Positions 36,801 through 47,247 of a stretch of 64,000 bases of DNA are shown one piece after another (position 1 is the first letter of the stretch; each line of letters opens with the position of its first letter). The translations under genes and the position numbers were made by a program. The DNA comes from Betaproteobacteria bacterium. GTDB lineage: Bacteria; Pseudomonadota; Gammaproteobacteria; Burkholderiales; Ga0077523. Where the stretch lies: positions 1-64,000 of the forward strand of contig JADJPK010000015.1 of the NCBI GenBank assembly GCA_016713305.1, read 5' to 3'. The notes under the pieces were generated by a model. That model was not told the origin of the DNA and ran no database searches. It was given only the letters and a program-made list of their open reading frames with translations.

Positions 36801-36962
36801 TCAACGAAACTCCGCTAGGTCCTGCTTCGCGTACGCCACCTTGCGAAGCTTTCCGAAGCCCGTGTGACCGTACCTGTCCTTGCTCCAGCCGCTCATCTTG
36901 TTCGGCTTGCACAGCAAACACCCAGCACGCGCGTTCTTCGGTTTCCCTCGCTTGTGGTTCAT
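36801..36962 (-). CDS. Conserved 53-residue small protein with a CLLCKP motif
   Basis: ATG at 36962 has a strong GGAAGGAAA ribosome site. The protein (MNHKRGKPKNARAGCLLCKP, then NKMSGWSKDRYGHTGFGKLR) is basic with two Cys separated by two residues. I recall similar short proteins in many proteobacteria, but no known function. One CxxC pair could bind metal as a dimer or undergo redox. It is convergent with the methyltransferase gene. Confidence 0.75.
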   Translation of the reverse strand: MNHKRGKPKNARAGCLLCKPNKMSGWSKDRYGHTGFGKLRKVAYAKQDLAEFR

Positions 36963-37304
36963 TCGTTTCCTTCCGTCTCGAGTTTCGTTCACCGCGAACG
37001 TTCGCAGATTCCGTTTCGCCCCGCAACGCGGCCGGATGCCACTCCAACGCGGGCGCAATCGATGGTGCCCGGACGCTGGCGCGCATCGTTCCCGGTACTT
37101 TTCCATTTCACGATTTGGCGGAGCGCTCGTCGCAATGTCTTCCCTGAATGGTTCGAGTCCTACCGGATTGAACGGGATGCGGGATGGCCCCGCAGAGACG
37201 CGCGCGTGGGGTGTCACCTGCCTCATGGTGTGCGATCCTCGACACGGCACAGGGCCGATGATCGACCCCATACGGGGCCGCGGGGCCGGTTCAGGGGAGA
37301 CACC
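36963..37304. other. Intergenic region between divergent genes
   Basis: No gene supported. It carries the promoters of the small protein (minus) and the DUF4259 gene (plus). No clear operator dyad was found by eye. Confidence 0.5.
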
Positions 37305-38171
37305 ATGGGTGCGTGGGGCGCAGGACTTTACGACGACGACACTGCCGGCGATCTGAAGAACACGATTGCGCTTGTCACCAAGGTCCCGGAGGACGGCGAC
37401 CGGTTGCTTCAGATGCTCAAGGACGTCCAGGGAGAGGTCGACCCGGCGGAGGAGAACGGCTCGCTTTTCTGGCTGGTCGTGGCCGATCAGTTCGAAAAGA
37501 AGGGCATCCCCTGCCGTGAAGCTTTCGACACCGCGTTGGCGATCATCGAATCGGAACGCGATCTCGCGCACTGCCGCGCACGGGGCGCGGACGAGAAGTT
37601 TCTGCGTGAACGCGCCAGATCGCTGAGCGAACTGGCGGAACGCCTGCGCAGTCCGCGTCCCGCCAAGGCCCGACCGAAGGCAGCGAAGCCGCCTTCTCTG
37701 GTACTGGAAACAGGACAGGTCCATGCATTTCCCACCATGCAGGGCAACGCGTGGCACCCGTACCGACTTCCCGCGCACGGCAGCTTCGTACCCGACGGAT
37801 GGGGCGCGCTGGCCGTGTTGGATACCGGACGGGCGTTCGATTGGCTGCCATGGGTGGCGCTGGCCGGGCTGATGGTGCCGCCGGACACCAAGCCGACGCT
37901 GGGCGCCGCGATGGACGCACGGCTCATCTTTCATCCTCAAACCCGTGACGCCGGCCGGTTCGTCCCCAAGCCGGCCCACGCGAAGGGGCCCGGCCTCGAG
38001 CTCCTCTGCCAAGTCGATCTGGATGTGGCGAGGGTGACACCTCATCTGTCGAAGTGGCCGGTGAAAAGAGCCATCCAGTTCGACTGGACCATCGCCTATG
38101 GCGCGCTGACGTCGGCATCGACACCTTCGGACACCTCCTCCGGCCTCTCGCTTCGCTCGCTTTGCCTCTGA
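37305..38171 (+). CDS. DUF4259 domain protein
   Basis: This has 288 residues with a strong AGGGGAGA site. The start MGAWGAGLYDDDTAGDLKNT is the hallmark of DUF4259 (the MGxWGxGxFxDD pattern). A helical segment covers residues 30-115, then a Pro/Lys linker and a second domain (VHAFPTMQGNAWHPYRLPAH to FDWLPWVALAGLM) of unknown type. Proteins of this group are cytoplasmic and uncharacterised. No operon partner is visible. Confidence 0.8.
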   Translation: MGAWGAGLYDDDTAGDLKNTIALVTKVPEDGDRLLQMLKDVQGEVDPAEENGSLFWLVVADQFEKKGIPCREAFDTALAIIESERDLAHCRARGADEKFLRERARSLSELAERLRSPRPAKARPKAAKPPSLVLETGQVHAFPTMQGNAWHPYRLPAHGSFVPDGWGALAVLDTGRAFDWLPWVALAGLMVPPDTKPTLGAAMDARLIFHPQTRDAGRFVPKPAHAKGPGLELLCQVDLDVARVTPHLSKWPVKRAIQFDWTIAYGALTSASTPSDTSSGLSLRSLCL

Positions 38172-38358
38172 GGTGTCCGCCCCGGGTGCCAGGCCCCGGA
38201 GTTCATGAAAATCCTGAGGGTCGATTCCGCAAGACCGTTCTATCTGCCCATCCGTCGACGCCCCTAGCATCGTCGTGGCCCATGCGGCAGCGTTTTCCCT
38301 CGCCCCTGGGCAAGACCCACCACCCGTCCGATTCAGACCTCACCCAAAGGGGGCTCCC

Positions 38359-39050
38359 ATGTTGAATCAGTTCCATCCCGAGAACACGTACGCGACGACA
38401 TCGACCACTTCCACCCATGGCTTCGTGGAAAAAGCGCCACGGCGCGGCTCCCGGACGCGCAAGGCCGCGCTCCTCGGAACTGCGCTCACCGGGATGCTGG
38501 CTTTGCCACCCACGATCGGAAGCGCTGGCGAACCCAGTATCAAGGTGACCGACGAGTCGTTCAAATGCATCAGCCAGATGACCAAGGTGCGGCACTTCTA
38601 CGTGGACAACCTTGCCGGGAAACTGCCGAGACCGTGGCAGTGGCGACTGCAGGCCGCGGCGACTACCCCGAGGGTTCGGTCGTGCAACTGATGCCGAACG
38701 AGGTGATGATCAAGCAGCAGAAGGGGTACAGCCCTGCGACGCGCGACTGGGAGTTCTTCTGGATCGACGTGGACAAGAACGGCTCCAAGATCTTCACGCG
38801 CGGCTTTGCCGAGGTGAACAACCGTCTTGGCCTCAACTGCTTCACCTGTCACGTCAAGGCGCGGCCCGAGTTCGATTTCATTTGCGAAACGGATCAGGGC
38901 TGCGATCCGATTCCGGTCACCAAGGCGATGTTCGGCGCGTTGCAGCGGACGGACCCCCGTTGCGAGGGTTCCGACAAGGTCAGCGCGGAAGATGCAGAAG
39001 CCCTGCGCCAACTGGGCGAGATCGTCAAGGCGCTTACCGAGAAGAAGTAG
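38359..39050 (+). pseudogene. Exported mono-haem c-type cytochrome-like protein, one frameshift
   Basis: ATG at 38359 has AAGGGGGC upstream. An N-terminal leader (AALLGTALTGMLALPPTIGS followed by AG) exports it. The frame breaks near 38625, between VRHFYVDNLAGKL and GDYPEGSVVQLMPNEVMIKQ. The rest contains DWEFFWIDVDKNG and one haem-binding CxxCH, NCFTCHVKARPEFDF. The layout, one C-terminal CxxCH after a beta-rich domain with such a motif, resembles cytochrome P460-like proteins, which is inference. A single break is easily a sequence error, in which case the gene is functional. Confidence 0.7.
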
Positions 39051-39075
39051 GCGGCTTCGGGGTTTCCGTCACGAC

Positions 39076-39104
39076 ACTGCCGCGGTGACCGGCACCGCGG
39101 CAGT
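39076..39104. terminator. Bidirectional hairpin terminator between convergent genes
   Basis: A perfect 12-bp stem (ACTGCCGCGGTG) with a 5-base loop lies between the c-type haem gene (plus) and a PEP-CTERM gene (minus). No strong T-run is present on either side. Confidence 0.55.
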
Positions 39105-39179
39105 TGCGGAAAGTTCGTCCGATGTGTGACGCGGGAGTCCGCGCGGGCAGGTCGATCGACGTCCGACCGACAGGCTGGA

Positions 39180-40071
39180 TCAGTTGCAGGGCACCTTCCG
39201 CCGGATGCCCAACCCCATCAAACCGAGCCCTGCGAGCCACAGCGCCCAGGTCGACGGCTCGGGCACCGCCGGGGTCGGACCATTGTCGATGAGCGTGACG
39301 TTGTCGAAGCGCGCGGAGTCGAGACCGCCGAAATCGAACGCCATCGCGGAGTCGAACAGCGTGTCGCCCCAGTTGACGACGCCGAATTCCAGCACATTGG
39401 TCCGGGTGGCAGCCACGGTGTAGACCGATTCGATCCAGCCTGTCGGGCCGCAGGTGTTGGCATCGTCCCAGCAGTAGCCGCTCCAGCCGCCCAGGGGCTC
39501 CCACGTGGTGCTGGAGATATTGAAACCAACGGAATTGCCGTCGTTCAGCGCGGCATCCAGCTCGTCGGGGGCACTTCCGTCCACCTGCCGCTCGAGCACA
39601 TCGCCCGGCACGACATTGCCACGAGCCGAGTTGGTGCTGCGCGCGGTGAACAGCCAGGCGGCCGTCTCGTTGGTGCCCGCATCAATGATGCCTTGCCCAG
39701 GAGTAGTCGTCGTAGCCGCGACCGCCGGTGGAAAGGTAGTTGAAGTGCAAGGTCAGGACGTCGCCGGCCGATGCGGCAAAGGCGCTGGACCGCACGGTGG
39801 ACCCGTTGTTGGACGTTTCGGTGCCCTTGCCGTCCGTCTTGAGCACGAGCGGCGAGACATCGAATACCCCGCCGGTGGTGCTGACATATCCGAATCAAGC
39901 GTTGCCCACGGGCGACTCGGGCACCGTGCTGTCTCCGAAGATGATTCCCGCGGCCCCGACGGCGGCCCACGTGACTCCCCCCAGATCGACATCTGCCGAC
40001 GCCGCAGGCTAAGACAACCCGATCGCAAGGCGACCGGCCATGGCCGGTCCCGGTGATTTCCATTGCGTCAT
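39180..40071 (-). pseudogene. PEP-CTERM protein, NF038132-like, frameshifted
   Basis: ATG at 40071 has AGGAGACC upstream. After MTQWKSPGPAMAGRLAIGLS the frame meets a stop, and the chain continues in other frames: DVDLGGVTWAAVGAAGIIFG, FGYVSTTGGVFDVSPLVLKT, TVRSSAFAASAGDVLTLHFN and RGYDDYSWAR. The final frame (39611 to 39180) has VDGSAPDELDAALNDGNSVG and ends VPEPSTWALWLAGLGLMGLG followed by IRRKVPCN. The order of these motifs matches a PEP-CTERM family of about 270 residues whose function is unknown. At least three breaks are needed. Confidence 0.7.
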
Positions 40072-40247
40072 TGTCTGGTCTCCTGGCTTCTATTGTTGGT
40101 ACAGCGTCTCTGTGGATACCGGGATTGGGGGCGGCCGGTTCGATCATTTCGCCGCAGCGAGTGGGTGAATCTCTTGTTAGCATGCCTCCCGAGGACACCT
40201 GAACCCAGCGCCGGGGCGAGAGCCCATTGGCCCAAAGGAGAAGAACG

Positions 40248-41663
40248 ATGAGTCTGCCCGTACCGCGCCTGTGCCGTTCCGATGTTCGCCACGCACTTCT
40301 GGGTACCTGCCTGGTCTGGACTTTGGTCTCGTTGTCCTCCTCGGAGGCTGCTCAGACGGGCGTGACAGGCTTGGGCTTTCCCTTCGAAAACTCCCAGCCT
40401 TCGTTGGCACTCAACTTCCTGATGCCGACGGTGGGCGACTATCCCATGGAAGAAGGCGACGCCAACGCTAGGGCGCTGGGAATGCTGCGAACGTTCACCT
40501 ACTCCCATCTGACCTACGACCAGCCTTCTGCCAACGGGCAACAGATGTTCATCAACCAGAACCCGGCGCTGTTCTCTCTTCTGGGCACGACGTTCGGCGG
40601 CAACGGAATCAATACCTTCGCTCTGCCGGACCTGCGCGGAAGAACCATCGTCGGCGCCGGACCCTATGCCGAAGGTCAAGTACTGGGCAGCGCGGCGACC
40701 ACGCTCACGATCAACCAGATGCCCGCACATTCGCACCCCACCAGTCTCGGGTTGCCCACGAGCGTCGCCGGGGCGGGTGCTTCCATCGACAATCTGCAGC
40801 CGTCCCTGGCCATGAAGTACCTGATCGCGGTCGACGCCCCCATACCCGGAACCCCTGCCGCGGCATCGTCTCCGACGTTCGCGGGGATGCTGGTTCCTTA
40901 CGCAGGATGGCGGATACCGGGCGGGTTCGCGGCCGCCGAGGGGCAGCTGCTGTCCATACAGGATCATGTGAGCCTCTATTCGGTGATCGGCACCACCTAC
41001 GGCGGCGATGGACAAACGACCTTCGCACTCCCCGATCTGCGCGGACGCACGCTGATCGGGGCAGGCTCGTACCCAGGGTTGACACCCCGGGCGCTCGGGT
41101 CGGTCACCGGAACGGAGGAATACCGGCTCGCTCCTGATCAGGTGGCGATACATGGGCATTCCGCCGATAACGACGTTCGGGTCGGCGTCACGGGCAGTCC
41201 TTTTTCGTTAGTCGACACCATGCAGCCGTCTCTCGCGGTCAACTACATGATTTCCGTTCAGGGCAGCTTCCCTTCTCAGGAGTGCTGTACGGGTCTTGCG
41301 GATACCGCGCTTGGCGAAGTCGTGGCATTCGCAGGCGGAGCTGCGCCGGAAGGGTGGATGCTGGCCGACGGACGATTGCTGTTCATCTCTCAGTACCAGG
41401 CGCTCTTCGCACTGCTCGGCACGACCTTTGGAGGCGACGGCAGGGTGACGTTCGCACTCCCCGATCTGCGGGGACGGACCCTCGTGGGCTCGGATGAAAG
41501 GATCCGGATTGGCGAGCAGTTCGGTACTGAATACGCGTCACTGTTCTTGGCCAATCTGCCCGCGCATGCGCACACCCTTCCCGTCCCTGAACCCGGAACC
41601 TGGTGGCTGCTGTTCGCCGGACTTATGGTCATGGTGCCCGTCGCGGCCCGGCGAGTGCACTGA
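40248..41663 (+). CDS. PEP-CTERM protein with three phage tail-collar domains
   Basis: This has 471 residues with an AAAGGAGAAG site. A signal peptide ends near residue 34 (SSSEAA). Three tail-collar-type modules (PF07484-like) follow, each with the landmark F(A)LPDLRGRT: INTFALPDLRGRTIVGAG, TTFALPDLRGRTLIGAG, VTFALPDLRGRTLVGSD, preceded by FSLLGTTFGGNG, YSVIGTTYGGDG and FALLGTTFGGDG. The end is VPEPGTWWLLFAGLMVMVPV followed by AARRVH. Tail-collar domains serve phage fibres and bacterial microcystin-dependent-type surface proteins. Exosortase sorting would place this trimer-forming fold on the cell surface. Adhesion or glycan binding is inference. Confidence 0.9.
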   Translation: MSLPVPRLCRSDVRHALLGTCLVWTLVSLSSSEAAQTGVTGLGFPFENSQPSLALNFLMPTVGDYPMEEGDANARALGMLRTFTYSHLTYDQPSANGQQMFINQNPALFSLLGTTFGGNGINTFALPDLRGRTIVGAGPYAEGQVLGSAATTLTINQMPAHSHPTSLGLPTSVAGAGASIDNLQPSLAMKYLIAVDAPIPGTPAAASSPTFAGMLVPYAGWRIPGGFAAAEGQLLSIQDHVSLYSVIGTTYGGDGQTTFALPDLRGRTLIGAGSYPGLTPRALGSVTGTEEYRLAPDQVAIHGHSADNDVRVGVTGSPFSLVDTMQPSLAVNYMISVQGSFPSQECCTGLADTALGEVVAFAGGAAPEGWMLADGRLLFISQYQALFALLGTTFGGDGRVTFALPDLRGRTLVGSDERIRIGEQFGTEYASLFLANLPAHAHTLPVPEPGTWWLLFAGLMVMVPVAARRVH

Positions 41664-41681
41664 CCGCCGAACGTTACAACG

Positions 41682-41770
41682 TCGGGGTCAGGTCTTGCCT
41701 TTTGCCTCAACCTCGTCATTCTTGAAAGAGAACGCCGATTTAGGGGGCAAAAGGCAAGACCTGACCCCGA
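41682..41770. repeat. REP inverted pair, copies 9 and 10 (BIME-like)
   Basis: Two 25-base arms, 41682-41706 and 41746-41770, are perfect inverted repeats around a 39-base centre. Each arm contains the core GCAAGACCTGACCCCG (minus at 41683-41698, plus at 41754-41769) and the extension GGCAAAAG. The element lies between the stops of convergent genes and may act as a bidirectional terminator or RNA stabiliser. Confidence 0.75.
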
Positions 41771-41783
41771 AGTAATGGACAGA

Positions 41784-42626
41784 CTACCGGTCGCGGTTGA
41801 GGCAGCGTTCGCTGTCGCCGAATTGAATGTTGAACCGGTCGGTCACCTTGCTGCCGACGGTGGCGCCCAACCCTGTCTTGAATTCCTCCGAAGGCGTGGT
41901 GACGAGCTCGAACGGCGCGAGCGAATAGCTGTAGTCCTCGAGCTCGTCTTCACCCATGCGGCCGATGTCCTCGTGCGCAATGTCGTATCCCCACTTCCAC
42001 CCTGCCAGGCCGGCCACTTCGTAACGATCATCACTCACCGAGTGTTCGTCGGGACCGGCATGGGCGTCGATCACGCATATGAGCCAGGTTTCGAATTTCA
42101 TGGACACCCTGCCGTAGCGCCTGGCCGTTGCGAGGAACGCACGCGGCTGGTCGACGAACACGGGGAAGTCCCCTTCATCGAACCAGGGTAGCGCATCGAA
42201 CGTGTGGTCCGTCTCCTGGAACTCGCCCTTTGCATTCGATTCCATCTGCCTTGCGCCAAAGGGCGGCGGATCGACGTACTGAACGGGTAGCGGGACACCG
42301 GGATCCTTCAGCCAGCGGAAGTCGTCGGCCTTGAACTCTGTGAGTACCTGGAGGTAGTGGAACTCCACGGCCGGGCCGATCGCCGAGCGGAACCAGCCCC
42401 GGATCCGCGCGCCATTGCGCTCGTAGCGTGGCAGGACATCTCCGTCGCGGAACCTCTGGTAGCGCGAGATCACCATCAGCCCGCAGTCCCGGGTTCCGCA
42501 TTTCACCTGGACAAATTGCGGGAACGTGTCCTTCGCAAGGGCAACACCGGCATGTCCGGATGCGAACAGGACGCACGCTGTCAGCGTGACCGCCACCGAT
42601 CGGGCCTGTCGAGAATGGCTTGTCAT
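41784..42626 (-). CDS. Exported hypothetical protein
   Basis: The ATG at 42626 gives 280 residues with a signal peptide (SVAVTLTACVLFASGHAGVA followed by LAKD). The mature protein has VKCGTRDCGLMVIS near its start, with two Cys six apart that could pair, then a soluble domain rich in Phe, Asp and Pro. I recognise no family. It ends 14 bases from the REP pair. Upstream frames to 42728 lack a ribosome site. Confidence 0.7.
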   Translation of the reverse strand: MTSHSRQARSVAVTLTACVLFASGHAGVALAKDTFPQFVQVKCGTRDCGLMVISRYQRFRDGDVLPRYERNGARIRGWFRSAIGPAVEFHYLQVLTEFKADDFRWLKDPGVPLPVQYVDPPPFGARQMESNAKGEFQETDHTFDALPWFDEGDFPVFVDQPRAFLATARRYGRVSMKFETWLICVIDAHAGPDEHSVSDDRYEVAGLAGWKWGYDIAHEDIGRMGEDELEDYSYSLAPFELVTTPSEEFKTGLGATVGSKVTDRFNIQFGDSERCLNRDR

Positions 42627-42743
42627 GTTTGCTGGGAATGGCTGCTGGTCGTCTGGCGGGCTGGCGCTCCTGTCCCGGATGAGACCGGCAAGCGTCGATC
42701 CGGAGGCGATTATCCACCGGTGAACCACCGCAGCAGATCGGAT

Positions 42744-44213
<1,470 letters not shown>

Positions 44214-44223
44214 GCGGTACGGA

Positions 44224-45363
44224 TCAGGCGTGCGCCCCTATGGCGATGCCCGTGAAGGTCTGATTGACGTGCATCGAATTGAATTGCTCGCCGTAGGTGG
44301 CGAATCCGATCACGTTGTTGTCCACGAAGATCCTGCCGATCTCGTCCTTGATGCCTTCCCGCTCGGATTCGAGCCGGCGGAGGATGCAGTCGCAGCCGAT
44401 GACCAGTTGTGGCGGACCGATCTCCTCACGCACGTTGTCGAAGGCTTCGCGCAGGTTCTCCACCATGTCCACGCCCGTTGCGATGGTCAGGACGATTCCC
44501 TCGTCGATCGCGCAGAAGAACGTGAGGCTCTCATCCGGATTGACCTTGGCGATGGACCGCACGAAGTACTGACCGCCGATGCGCACCACGACCGGATGCG
44601 TGGCGAAGATGAGCGGGCTGAGGTCGGTGACCTGAAGCCCCACGAGGCGAGCGAACTCCCGGGCAGCGGGCTTGCCGTTGATCTCGAACACGATGCGATG
44701 CGCCGGGTCCGCACGCGTCACGACCATCCGCTTGCTGGAGTGCACGAAGTGCTGGGTGCGGAAGGTGGTGAACGGCAGCGAGGTCCGGACCAGCGTGAGC
44801 AAGGCCACCTGGTCGTGGAAACGCCCGCCGTGATAGAGCCTCGTCGAGCCGAAGCGCGTGTCGTCCGCCGCCGAGCCGCCGATCAGGTCGATGCCGTGCA
44901 GTTGCTGGTGAAGGCAGCTCACGACCATCTCCTCCTGCATGGACAATCCGTCGATCAGCAGGAACGCGAAGCTGTTCTGGGGCCCGATGGGTGTCTCGCC
45001 CTTGGTGGAAAGCCGGGCGACGATGTCTTCCACGCTCTTCGTCGAAGCGCGGGTGTCGAACGGATGGACCGAAAAGATCTGCGTTTCCGCGTCCAGTTCG
45101 TCGCCGGCGAGGCTGAACCCGGTGATCGTACCGGCGAGATATCCCTGTGGAGTGATCTCGCCCGCGGTGGTGCAACCGATGAGGTTGATGTCTCCAAAGC
45201 GTTGCCGCAGCTCGGCCGAAAGACTCTCGAGGTCCAGATCGTGGGCGCAATAGAACACCGCCAGCTTGATACCGGGTTGCTCGAGCGCAGCGTGCAGTTC
45301 ACGGGCAGCGACGGCGGGATCCCGCGACTGCGAGACACCCTTCCGGAGCGAAAAGGAATTCAT
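44224..45363 (-). CDS. FIST-domain sensor protein (NosP-like)
   Basis: FIST proteins bind small ligands; in NosP the domain holds haem and senses nitric oxide. The ATG at 45363 (MNSFSLRKGVSQSRDPAVAA) fits the family start, and a longer start at 45423 is possible. The FIST N domain spans about residues 25-215 (GCTTAGEITPQGYLAGTITG; GPQNSFAFLLIDGLSMQEEM; GSAADDTRFGSTRLYHGGRF). FIST_C follows (ATHPVVVRIGGQYFVRSIAK; IGPPQLVIGCDCILRRLESE; NNVIGFATYGEQFNSMHVNQ). It is translationally close to the hybrid kinase. Haem binding is not shown by the sequence, so nitric oxide sensing is a hypothesis. Confidence 0.88.
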   Translation of the reverse strand: MNSFSLRKGVSQSRDPAVAARELHAALEQPGIKLAVFYCAHDLDLESLSAELRQRFGDINLIGCTTAGEITPQGYLAGTITGFSLAGDELDAETQIFSVHPFDTRASTKSVEDIVARLSTKGETPIGPQNSFAFLLIDGLSMQEEMVVSCLHQQLHGIDLIGGSAADDTRFGSTRLYHGGRFHDQVALLTLVRTSLPFTTFRTQHFVHSSKRMVVTRADPAHRIVFEINGKPAAREFARLVGLQVTDLSPLIFATHPVVVRIGGQYFVRSIAKVNPDESLTFFCAIDEGIVLTIATGVDMVENLREAFDNVREEIGPPQLVIGCDCILRRLESEREGIKDEIGRIFVDNNVIGFATYGEQFNSMHVNQTFTGIAIGAHA

Positions 45364-45595
45364 GGTCGGACTCGGCTCTGAGTGGGACGGGGTTTTGGGG
45401 CCCTTCAGGAAAGGCGTATCCATGGCGAGTTAACGGCGGTGACGGAGCACGCTTGAGGGTGTGCGCAGCGGGCCCGGCCGCTCTTTCCGCACGACTCCGA
45501 AAGGGCTCTCCGCCCGCCCGGGCGCCGCAGGAAGCCGTAGGTTCCTGACGGAGAAGGGAGCCGATGGCCCCCGGGACAATGCCAGAGGTGCGGGA

Positions 45596-47155
45596 TCAGG
45601 CCCGCACGGCGTCGGCCCAGACCACGCCGATCTCCGTGACCCCGGTGGATGCGTCACCCGTGTGCATGACCACGCTCGGACACGCGAACTTCATGGGCAT
45701 GGTGATCCGGTGCTGACGGACGTATTCGAACTTCGCGCCCAGCGCATCGTGGACCGCCGGCTCCAGGGCGCTGTCCCCGATGACCAGAGGGCCTTCGCTG
45801 GCATCGATGCGGGGGCGGTGCATGGCGGTCTCCGGGTCATCACCGAAGTCCACCATGAACGACAACAATTGGGCAACGGCGGGGAGGATCCGCCGGCCGC
45901 CGGAAGCGCCGATCGCGAAGCGTCTGATACCGTGTTCGGCAATGATCGGACAGTAATTCGTGAGACAGCGCTTTCCCGCACCCAGGGAGTTGGGGCGGCC
46001 GGGCTCGGGATCGAACCACATGATGCCGTTGTTCATCAACACCCCGGTGTCGCGCAAGCTCACCCGGGATCCGAAGATGGACAGCAGCGTCTGCGTCACC
46101 GATGCGATGTTTCCGTGGCGATCCGCGATGCAGAAGTGCGTGGTGCAGTCGGGCGCGCGTGCGCCATCCACGTCGCCCATGCGGGTGAGGCGGAACTCGT
46201 ACGCTTCCTGGAGGGCCTTGGCGTAAGCCTCGTACGTCTCCGGCCCGGGCGCAGCGCCGGGTTGCATCCGGTTGCCAAGCAGCTTGAGCGTGTGGGCGAG
46301 CGTCGGGCCTGCGGTGAGTTCGGGTGTCGCCGCGATCCTCGCGCCCCGGTAGTCGATCATCCTTGGCTCGGATTCCCGGGCGCGGTAGCCGCGCAGATCG
46401 TCGACCGAAAGCTTGCCGCCGAGGCTCCGGATCTCTCCGACAATCCGGGCTGCCAGCTGCCCTTCGTAGAAGTCGCGCGGCCCCGCGCCGGCAAGGTGAC
46501 GCAGCGTATCGGCGAGCGTCTTCTGGGGCAGGCGGACTTCTCCACGCGCCGACCAGGTGGGTACGGGCGGCAGACCGTTGACGAGGTACAGCTCCCGCGC
46601 AGCGGGATAGCGCTGAAGGTCCGCTGCAGCCGAGGCGATGTTCTGGGTCGTCATCCAGTCGACGAGCAGGCCTTCGTCGGCAAGCTGGATGGCCGGGGCG
46701 ACGAGTTCGCCCCAAGGCAGGGTGGCGTAGCGTTCGTGCGCCAGGCGCATGCCGTCGACCACGCCCGGTACGGCGATGGAGTACGGACCGTGGATGTTCC
46801 GGTCGTCCCGCACGCGGGCCCAGGGAAACAGATCGGAGGCGACACCTTCGCCGGTTACCGGATAGTCCGCGACGTCGAGGGAAGCCGGGGCGCGCATGCC
46901 GAAATCGATGACGCTGTAGCGCTTTTCCGCCGCGCGGTAGAGGACCATGGCACCGCCGCCGCCGATGCCGCTCATCCAGGGTTCCAGCACCCCCAGCGCG
47001 AAGGACGTGGCGATGGCGGCATCGACCGCGTCCCCACCCTGCGCCAACACCCGCGCACCCACCTCTGCCGCTCGACGATGTTGCGCGGCGACCACGCCGT
47101 TCTGCCCCGTGACCGCGGGCTTGGAAACGCGCAGCGAAGCGCTAAAGTTGTCCAT
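45596..47155 (-). CDS. Gamma-glutamyltransferase family protein
   Basis: This family is a self-cleaving N-terminal nucleophile hydrolase acting on gamma-glutamyl or related amide bonds. ATG at 47155 has GGGAGGAG upstream and gives 519 residues. No signal peptide is seen. Landmarks are AAEVGARVLAQGGDAVDAAI with ATSFALGVLEPWMSGIGGGG at the start, and CTTHFCIADRHGNIASVTQT, where the Thr of TTHF is the usual autocleavage nucleophile. MNNGIMWFDPEPGRPNSLGA and CLTNYCPIIAEHGIRRFAIG follow. It probably makes a heterodimer. The lack of a clear leader suggests a cytoplasmic homologue. Substrate unknown. Confidence 0.9.
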   Translation of the reverse strand: MDNFSASLRVSKPAVTGQNGVVAAQHRRAAEVGARVLAQGGDAVDAAIATSFALGVLEPWMSGIGGGGAMVLYRAAEKRYSVIDFGMRAPASLDVADYPVTGEGVASDLFPWARVRDDRNIHGPYSIAVPGVVDGMRLAHERYATLPWGELVAPAIQLADEGLLVDWMTTQNIASAAADLQRYPAARELYLVNGLPPVPTWSARGEVRLPQKTLADTLRHLAGAGPRDFYEGQLAARIVGEIRSLGGKLSVDDLRGYRARESEPRMIDYRGARIAATPELTAGPTLAHTLKLLGNRMQPGAAPGPETYEAYAKALQEAYEFRLTRMGDVDGARAPDCTTHFCIADRHGNIASVTQTLLSIFGSRVSLRDTGVLMNNGIMWFDPEPGRPNSLGAGKRCLTNYCPIIAEHGIRRFAIGASGGRRILPAVAQLLSFMVDFGDDPETAMHRPRIDASEGPLVIGDSALEPAVHDALGAKFEYVRQHRITMPMKFACPSVVMHTGDASTGVTEIGVVWADAVRA

Positions 47156-47247
47156 GACGATCTCCTCCCGTGAACCGGAAGAATGGCACATCCCGAGACC
47201 ACGGCCGAACGGATCGGCCGCGGGAGGAGATCGCTGGCAGTGACCTC

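Noticed and set aside
36963..38270. Long minus-strand frame continuous with the CLLCKP protein
   Set aside because: It is antisense to the DUF4259 gene and has a shadow composition. Only the last 53 codons have a ribosome site and motif.
45461..47173. 570-codon plus-strand frame
   Set aside because: Antisense to the gamma-glutamyltransferase gene, which has the full family motifs.
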